Positions 15,801 to 18,827 of a stretch of DNA of 18,827 bases are shown piece by piece. The stretch's first letter is position 1, and every line of letters begins with the position of its first letter. Origin of the DNA: an uncultured Lachnoanaerobaculum sp. (GTDB lineage Bacteria; Bacillota; Clostridia; Lachnospirales; Lachnospiraceae); assembly GCF_938015485.1 (NCBI RefSeq), contig NZ_CALLVU010000056.1, positions 1-18,827 on the forward strand, given 5' to 3'. Under the pieces are notes generated by a model. It was not told the DNA's origin and made no database searches. It was given only the letters and a program-made list of their open reading frames with translations. A program made the translations under genes and the position numbers.

Positions 15801-16551
15801 TTGTTCCTGAAGGTCTTCCAAATACCTCAGCCTTCGGCTCCGTATTATAATACTGATACAGCCATCCTATGATCTCTACCTGTCCGCCTTTTTCTATATT
15901 GAAGTCATCCTCCGATATATCATGAACAAGCTTATACACTACACCGTCATTGTCAATAACGGAAATATTCAAAAGCAGCTCCGTATAATCATTTGTCTTT
16001 TCAAAAAGTGCCGGCAGCTGCTCATTCAATGCATTACACTGTTTGACAAAGAGAATACAAAAAAGCTTATCAAGTTGATTATCTGTCTTTAATTGTATGA
16101 TTTTTTCTTTTTCTTCGTCTGTAAATTCAAAACCTGTTTCAAAAGGACTTGCAATGATATCAGGTTCAATCCTACCCTTGATTGAAGAAAGCACACGCGT
16201 ACGAGAAGGAAGGTAATCATTTACTTCCATAAAGCGTATAGCAATCAATCTATTGAACCATGTATATGCTACTTCTTCAATAATATATTTATATGCCGTA
16301 GCGTAATCACTGTCTCTTTCTTTCTGACGAATGACTTCTACAAGCTTTCTTCTCTGAGCTATAGCGTCTCCACTTATAGAATATGGTGTATCGGTTCCGA
16401 TATCATAAAACTCCGTACCCGGTGTAGACTGCGGCAGTGCCTCGCTTATTCCATCTGCAGTTATTCCCATCAGTCCTGCACGGTAGCTTATATCGGCAAT
16501 CAGCTTATTCCTTGCCTGTATTGCAAAGTTTTTGATGGCTGTCTTATTCAT
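12829..16551 (-). CDS. pglX: BREX-1-type adenine-specific DNA methyltransferase PglX, solitary
   Basis: A 1240-residue N6-adenine methyltransferase of the PglX family, close to the usual length and apparently intact. Residues about 1-260 form the N-terminal helical region. The SAM-binding motif DPCMGSGH is at 331-338, YGLDIDERA at 371-379, and the catalytic NPPY at 514-517. The rest should contain the specificity region and a C-terminal coiled/helical part with EKLQKQLKECREYDEK. In BREX, PglX marks host DNA at a non-palindromic site and acts with BrxA, BrxB, BrxC, PglZ and BrxL. None of these is present on either side: a CRISPR leader lies upstream and a Tdi1-like gene downstream. AGGAGG lies 5 bp before the ATG. 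The stretch encoding about residues 520-860 is visibly more AT-rich than the flanks, as if exchanged. It may be a remnant, or an orphan methyltransferase protecting against an unlinked enzyme. Confidence 0.88.
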   Translation of the reverse strand: MNKTAIKNFAIQARNKLIADISYRAGLMGITADGISEALPQSTPGTEFYDIGTDTPYSISGDAIAQRRKLVEVIRQKERDSDYATAYKYIIEEVAYTWFNRLIAIRFMEVNDYLPSRTRVLSSIKGRIEPDIIASPFETGFEFTDEEKEKIIQLKTDNQLDKLFCILFVKQCNALNEQLPALFEKTNDYTELLLNISVIDNDGVVYKLVHDISEDDFNIEKGGQVEIIGWLYQYYNTEPKAEVFGRPSGTKIRKEDVPAATQLFTPDWIVRYMVENSLGRLWVEGHPNDELKSNWKYYLEEAKQEPDVEEKLEEIRKEYAGLNLEDIKIIDPCMGSGHILVYAFDVLMQIYESAGYGQRDAAVSILRNNIYGLDIDERAFQLSYFAVMMKARQYNRRILNGEDRPNLHSIEESNSINRNHLKYFGMGLSEYDREKVLSQMNSLLDTFIDAKEYGSILTVKEYDFELLERFVSDSEPTGQISLETVGIEDTKETLSQMIAQGKVLGQKYHVVVTNPPYMAISNSNTKLNRYVNRKYIGGKTDMFSVFIERCLQFTIEDYYTSMITMQSWLFLTSFEKIRNKILDNEITSLVHLGARGFEEIGGEVVQTVAFTVKKISLYGKYKGLYSRLLSGNSEKEKKYLFLHNNNLHINKGENFVKIPQSLIAYWISDNTIKCFDYPTLDEIFITREGMATADNERFLRLWSEVIFNSITLNCETSKKAAEKNVKWIPYNKGGKERDWYGNNDYVVNWSNDGYAIKNNIDIKTGRVRSHNYNGEYGFREGITWSAISSGNLSVRYCPSGFLFDSKGAKGFIKKETDDIMWILGLLNSKVSMQFLQFISPTLDFKVGDIVSLPLISDKEKFYDILGISREAVSCSKSDWDAYETSWDFKHHPLVNHINIYSDKPATVEDAYKYWKSECEQRFTKLKANEEELNRIFIDIYGLQDELTPEVLDKDITVHRVFDTKEDVPESMKGSAYIRTQRDEIVSLISYAVGCMFGRYSLDTQGLAYAGGEWDASKYTSFKPVLDNIIPITDEVYLEDDIDIITRLCTWLKVVYSEDTLEENLDFIANALGNKGNTSREIIRNYFLNDFFKDHCQTYSVTGSGKRPIYWLFDSGKQNGFKALIYLHRYNADTVGNLRIDYLHRMQRIYESEIERMQDTIDHVANARDVATAKKRKEKLQKQLKECREYDEKIAHLALSRIELDLDDGVKVNYRKIQTGVDGKFYEVLADSKNIMSKIEK

Positions 16552-16984
16552 ACAACCCTCCTGTTATTATGTATTTTATATAGAAATATACTCTGTATAA
16601 TAACATAATAAAGACACTTTTAGCTACACAAAAAGGTTGTCGCATCAATGCAATGTTCTATTTTTTATTTGCAGTTTATTTTAGCAAAAACCGATGTTTT
16701 TGATTATAGAATTTTTGCTTGGACAAAGTATAAGTATGTGGTAGAATGAAAGGGCTTAAGTAAATGAATATAGAGGAATGAGATTAGCCTTAGCTGTTTA
16801 ATTGTACCTTTAGGTGGATTTATATTCTAAATTTTGTGATTTTGAGACGGCCCGCATAAAATAAGGGGTTGCAGCACTTCGGGTAACAAATATCACGAAA
16901 TTTTTGACAAAATTCGCTTGTTAAATTTTAGGCACGCTAAAGCCCCTTTTAGGCCTTGTAATATAAGTGTTTGAAGGGGGTAGG
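16552..16984 (+). promoter_or_regulatory. pglX upstream region and CRISPR leader
   Basis: There is no gene in these 433 bp. The left part is the minus-strand pglX leader, with an inverted repeat GTTATTAT (16563-16570) and ATAATAAC (16597-16604); I found no convincing promoter there. A plus-strand promoter candidate, TTGGAC (16719-16724) and TAGAAT (16742-16747) with 17-bp spacing, would transcribe into the array. Nearer the first repeat are a small hairpin at 16896-16916 and an AAGGGG/CCCCTT/AAGGGG series at 16863-16868, 16943-16948 and 16974-16979 that can fold two ways. Leader assignment follows from the identical repeats lying at this end. Confidence 0.65.
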
Positions 16985-18128
16985 GTTTACAAAAACTAAC
17001 CCCGATTAGGGGACGGAAACTAACGTTTATAATCTAGTATGCTATCTTCTTTACTAAACTTTTGTTTACAAAAACTAACCCCGATTAGGGGACGGAAACC
17101 AAGATGTGTATCCTGATCAATCATCCAAGTAACCGTTTACAAAAACTAACCCCGATTAGGGGACGGAAACTTCCTCGTATCATATCACAATAGAATTCAC
17201 TATCCCAATTGTTTACAAAAACTAACCCCGATTAGGGGACGGAAACCAACATCCAAACTTTTCTGATAGTTCGTCAATTTGAGACTGGTTTACAAAAACT
17301 AACCCCGATTAGGGGACGGAAACCATTCATCAAAGATCGTTTTTATAAAACGTCCTTGTTTACAAAAACTAACCCCGATTAGGGGACGGAAACTCTTCCC
17401 TGTCTTCGAAGTTTGCCTTCCAGTCAATCAAAGTTTACAAAAGCTATCCCCGTTAAGGGGACGGAAACAAGTACTCTGTGACGTGATAAAACTTACCGTA
17501 AGGATTGTGTTTACAAAAGTTAACCCCGATAAGGGGATTGAAACTCGAAAGTGGCACCATTAAAAACCATTCTACCCGATTTACAAAAGTTTACCCCGAT
17601 AAGGAGACGGAAACTGATCTAATGGCAACTTGCCTATGACAATACCAGCTTATTTACAAAAGCTATCCCCGATAAGGGGACGGAAACCGAAGGTGTGGGA
17701 TGACAATTATTCTTCGTCATGTTTACGAAAACTAACCTCGATAAGGGGACGGAAACAATCATAGTAAGTAGCCTTTGGTTGTAATTCCGCAATCTGTTTA
17801 CAAAAGCTATCCCCGGTAAAGGGACGGAAACTTGAACGTGTGCGGATTGAAGCTCCACCTTCCGAAGACTGTTTACAAAAGCTATCTCCGATAAGGGGAC
17901 GGAAACTCCATTGCTCTTTGAGTAGGCATATTCTTACTGCTTGTTTACAAAAGATAACCCCGATAAGGGGACGGAAACTTTACAGTCTTTGGATTTCCGG
18001 TGGGTCTTCCTGCTGAATGTTTACAAAAGCTATCCCCGTTTAGGGGACGGAAGCTCTGTATATTGATTGTCATTCCAAATTGTACAGCTTTTGTTTACAA
18101 AAACTTACCCCGTTTAGTGGACACCCCC
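16985..18128 (+). CRISPR. CRISPR array, 16 repeats of 36 bp and 15 spacers, no cas genes in the window
   Basis: Repeats start at 16985, 17064, 17135, 17211, 17288, 17358, 17433, 17509, 17579, 17652, 17721, 17796, 17871, 17943, 18019 and 18093. Spacers in order are 43, 35, 40, 41, 34, 39, 40, 34, 37, 33, 39, 39, 36, 40 and 38 bp. The repeat begins GTTTACAAAA, has a CCCC/GGGG stem with a 5-nt loop, and ends GGGGACGGAAAC. Repeats 1-6 are identical, 7-15 all differ, and the last has lost its 3' end. This places the leader on the left and transcription on the plus strand. The GGAAAC end and variable, long spacers fit type III (or some type I) arrays and not type II; the subtype is an inference. 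Cas proteins must be supplied from elsewhere. Confidence 0.97.
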
Positions 18129-18153
18129 CTTTCCTACCTTAAAAATTAGATAT

Positions 18154-18197
18154 TAAAAAAGGATGTCACACTATATTCAGCGTGACATCCTCTTTTT
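18154..18197. terminator. Bidirectional terminator after the CRISPR array
   Basis: AGGATGTCAC (18160-18169) pairs perfectly with GTGACATCCT (18182-18191) around a 12-nt loop. A T-run follows on the plus strand (18193-18197), and the AAAAAA at 18155-18160 gives one on the minus strand. It would end both the pre-crRNA and any read-through from the hydrolase gene. Confidence 0.85.
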
Positions 18198-18204
18198 ATA
18201 CACA

Positions 18205-18235
18205 AAAATAAGCCGAACCTCGAAAAGTTCGGCTT
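18205..18235 (-). terminator. Intrinsic terminator of the NlpC/P60 gene
   Basis: AAGCCGAAC (18210-18218) and GTTCGGCTT (18227-18235) form a 9-bp stem with an 8-nt loop. On the minus strand the stem is followed by ATTTTTG, a U-rich tail, so it terminates the gene to its right. Confidence 0.8.
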
Positions 18236-18241
18236 ATATTG

Positions 18242-18267
18242 TAATATGGGTATGCAAACCCATATTA
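18242..18267. repeat. Perfect 10-bp inverted repeat in the 3' UTR of the hydrolase gene
   Basis: TAATATGGGT (18242-18251) and ACCCATATTA (18258-18267) flank a 6-nt loop, 20 bp after the hydrolase stop codon and just ahead of its terminator. There is no U-run, so it is probably an mRNA 3'-end stabilising hairpin. Confidence 0.6.
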
Positions 18268-18286
18268 TTACACAAATTATAATTTA

Positions 18287-18827
18287 TTAGAATATTCTCC
18301 AAGCTACTATGAAGTTGTTTCTCCACCAGCTTGACATACCGCTTCTCTTTACTCTACCTCTTGAAGATGAAGCATCTATGATCTCACCGCCGCCTGCGGC
18401 TATTCCTACATGGCCTGAAACTACCACGATATCTCCTGCCTGTATATCTGAGAAGGAACTTATTCTTGTATATCTTCCCGGATTTCTCCAGCCTGAAGAT
18501 GTGATATATGACTGTCCTACACCCATCTGCTTTAGAACCCAATAAACAAAGCCTGAACAGTCAAATGAGTTTGAGCCCTTTGCACCCCAAACATAAGGAC
18601 TTCCTATCTTTGAAGATGCGATGTTTATCATATTTCCTACACTGCCTGAATGTGAACCGCCGCTTGACTTACCGCTCTTTTCGGATTTGTTTGACTTGGA
18701 ATCATTATTTGAAGGTCCTCTAAGTCCGTCGGAATTGAGCTTTGCAAATGTCTGTGCTCCTGCTCTACCGTCCGCATCAATACCGTTGTTACTCTGGAAT
18801 CTCTTCAGTACGGCCTCTGTAATCTCA
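18287..18827 (-). CDS. Cell-wall hydrolase, peptidoglycan-binding plus NlpC/P60 (C40) domains, 5' end outside the window
   Basis: The frame is open to the window edge, giving 179 codons plus stop; an internal ATG at 18631 is not the real start. Order: end of a PG_binding_1 domain (VLKRFQSNNGIDADGRAGAQ, then TFAKLNS), a Ser/Lys/Gly-rich linker, then a C40 peptidase domain. The catalytic cysteine is in FDCSGFVYW and the histidine in GHVGIAAG. The third polar position, often His or Asn, is Asp in EIIDASSSRG. It should cleave peptide stems of peptidoglycan outside the cell, so a signal peptide and perhaps more binding domains are expected beyond the window. It is a housekeeping-type gene unrelated to the CRISPR array, ending in its own hairpins and terminator. 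Confidence 0.9.
   Translation of the reverse strand, partial: EITEAVLKRFQSNNGIDADGRAGAQTFAKLNSDGLRGPSNNDSKSNKSEKSGKSSGGSHSGSVGNMINIASSKIGSPYVWGAKGSNSFDCSGFVYWVLKQMGVGQSYITSSGWRNPGRYTRISSFSDIQAGDIVVVSGHVGIAAGGGEIIDASSSRGRVKRSGMSSWWRNNFIVAWRIF

Noticed and set aside
12829..16551. Complete BREX locus
   Set aside because: No brxA, brxB, brxC, pglZ or brxL coding sequence occurs in the window; only pglX is present.
17634..17858. Minus-strand 74-codon ORF inside the CRISPR array
   Set aside because: It consists of repeats and spacers read through; the repetitive SVPL-type segments are translated repeats, not a gene.
16985..18128. Type II (Cas9) array
   Set aside because: Spacers of 33-43 bp are longer than the usual 30 bp, and the GGAAAC repeat end and CCCC/GGGG stem fit type III or I arrays; no tracrRNA-like anti-repeat was seen nearby.
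18287..18631. A complete 114-residue NlpC/P60 protein starting at 18631
   Set aside because: The frame stays open upstream to the window edge and encodes a peptidoglycan-binding domain and linker, and no ribosome binding site precedes 18631. The gene is longer and partial here.

Overview
The window looks like a low-GC, anaerobic Gram-positive chromosome, most likely Lachnospiraceae or related Clostridia. The signs are strong AGGAGG ribosome binding sites, near-consensus sigma-A promoters, an oxygen-sensitive glycyl radical enzyme with its activase, a BMP-type nucleoside lipoprotein and a Gram-positive style NlpC/P60 hydrolase. This placement is inferred from gene content only. No rRNA, tRNA or transposase was seen.

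Region 1 (about 150-8245, all minus strand, so read right to left) is a nucleoside uptake and salvage cluster: uridine phosphorylase (udp), BMP-family substrate-binding lipoprotein, YjjI-family glycyl radical enzyme, its activase YjjW, a double-domain ABC ATPase, and two permeases. The last five genes overlap or are nearly abutting. The odd feature is that YjjI and YjjW sit between the binding protein and the rest of its transporter. Promoters with 17-bp spacers precede udp and the lipoprotein gene, and a cluster of strong hairpins lies between the lipoprotein gene and yjjI.

Region 2 (about 8228-12194) is an accessory block bounded by two exact 33-bp direct copies, the left one overlapping the udp -35 region. 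It holds a plus-strand DUF262/DUF1524 (GmrSD-like) protein with its own promoters, then a convergent minus-strand cassette of DUF3841 protein, alpha/beta hydrolase and Panacea-domain protein. A decayed 41-bp fragment of the DUF3841 gene lies directly behind the Panacea gene.

Region 3 (12197-16551, minus) is a solitary PglX-type adenine methyltransferase followed 29 bp later by a GAD/DUF1851 (Tdi1-immunity-like) gene. No other BREX gene is present. The middle of pglX is much more AT-rich than its ends, suggesting an exchanged specificity segment.

Region 4 (about 16700-18128) is a CRISPR array of 16 repeats of 36 bp and 15 spacers of 33-43 bp, with the leader on the left and no cas genes in the window. 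The six leader-proximal repeats are identical and the other ten all differ from one another. One spacer, read on the opposite strand, encodes a recognisable phage antirepressor (KilAC) motif.

Region 5 (18129-18827) holds three stacked hairpins/terminators and the 3' part of a minus-strand cell-wall hydrolase (peptidoglycan-binding domain plus NlpC/P60) cut by the window edge.

Regions 2-4 together look like a defence/accessory island placed between housekeeping genes. All functional statements rest on reading motifs by eye; no database search was run.
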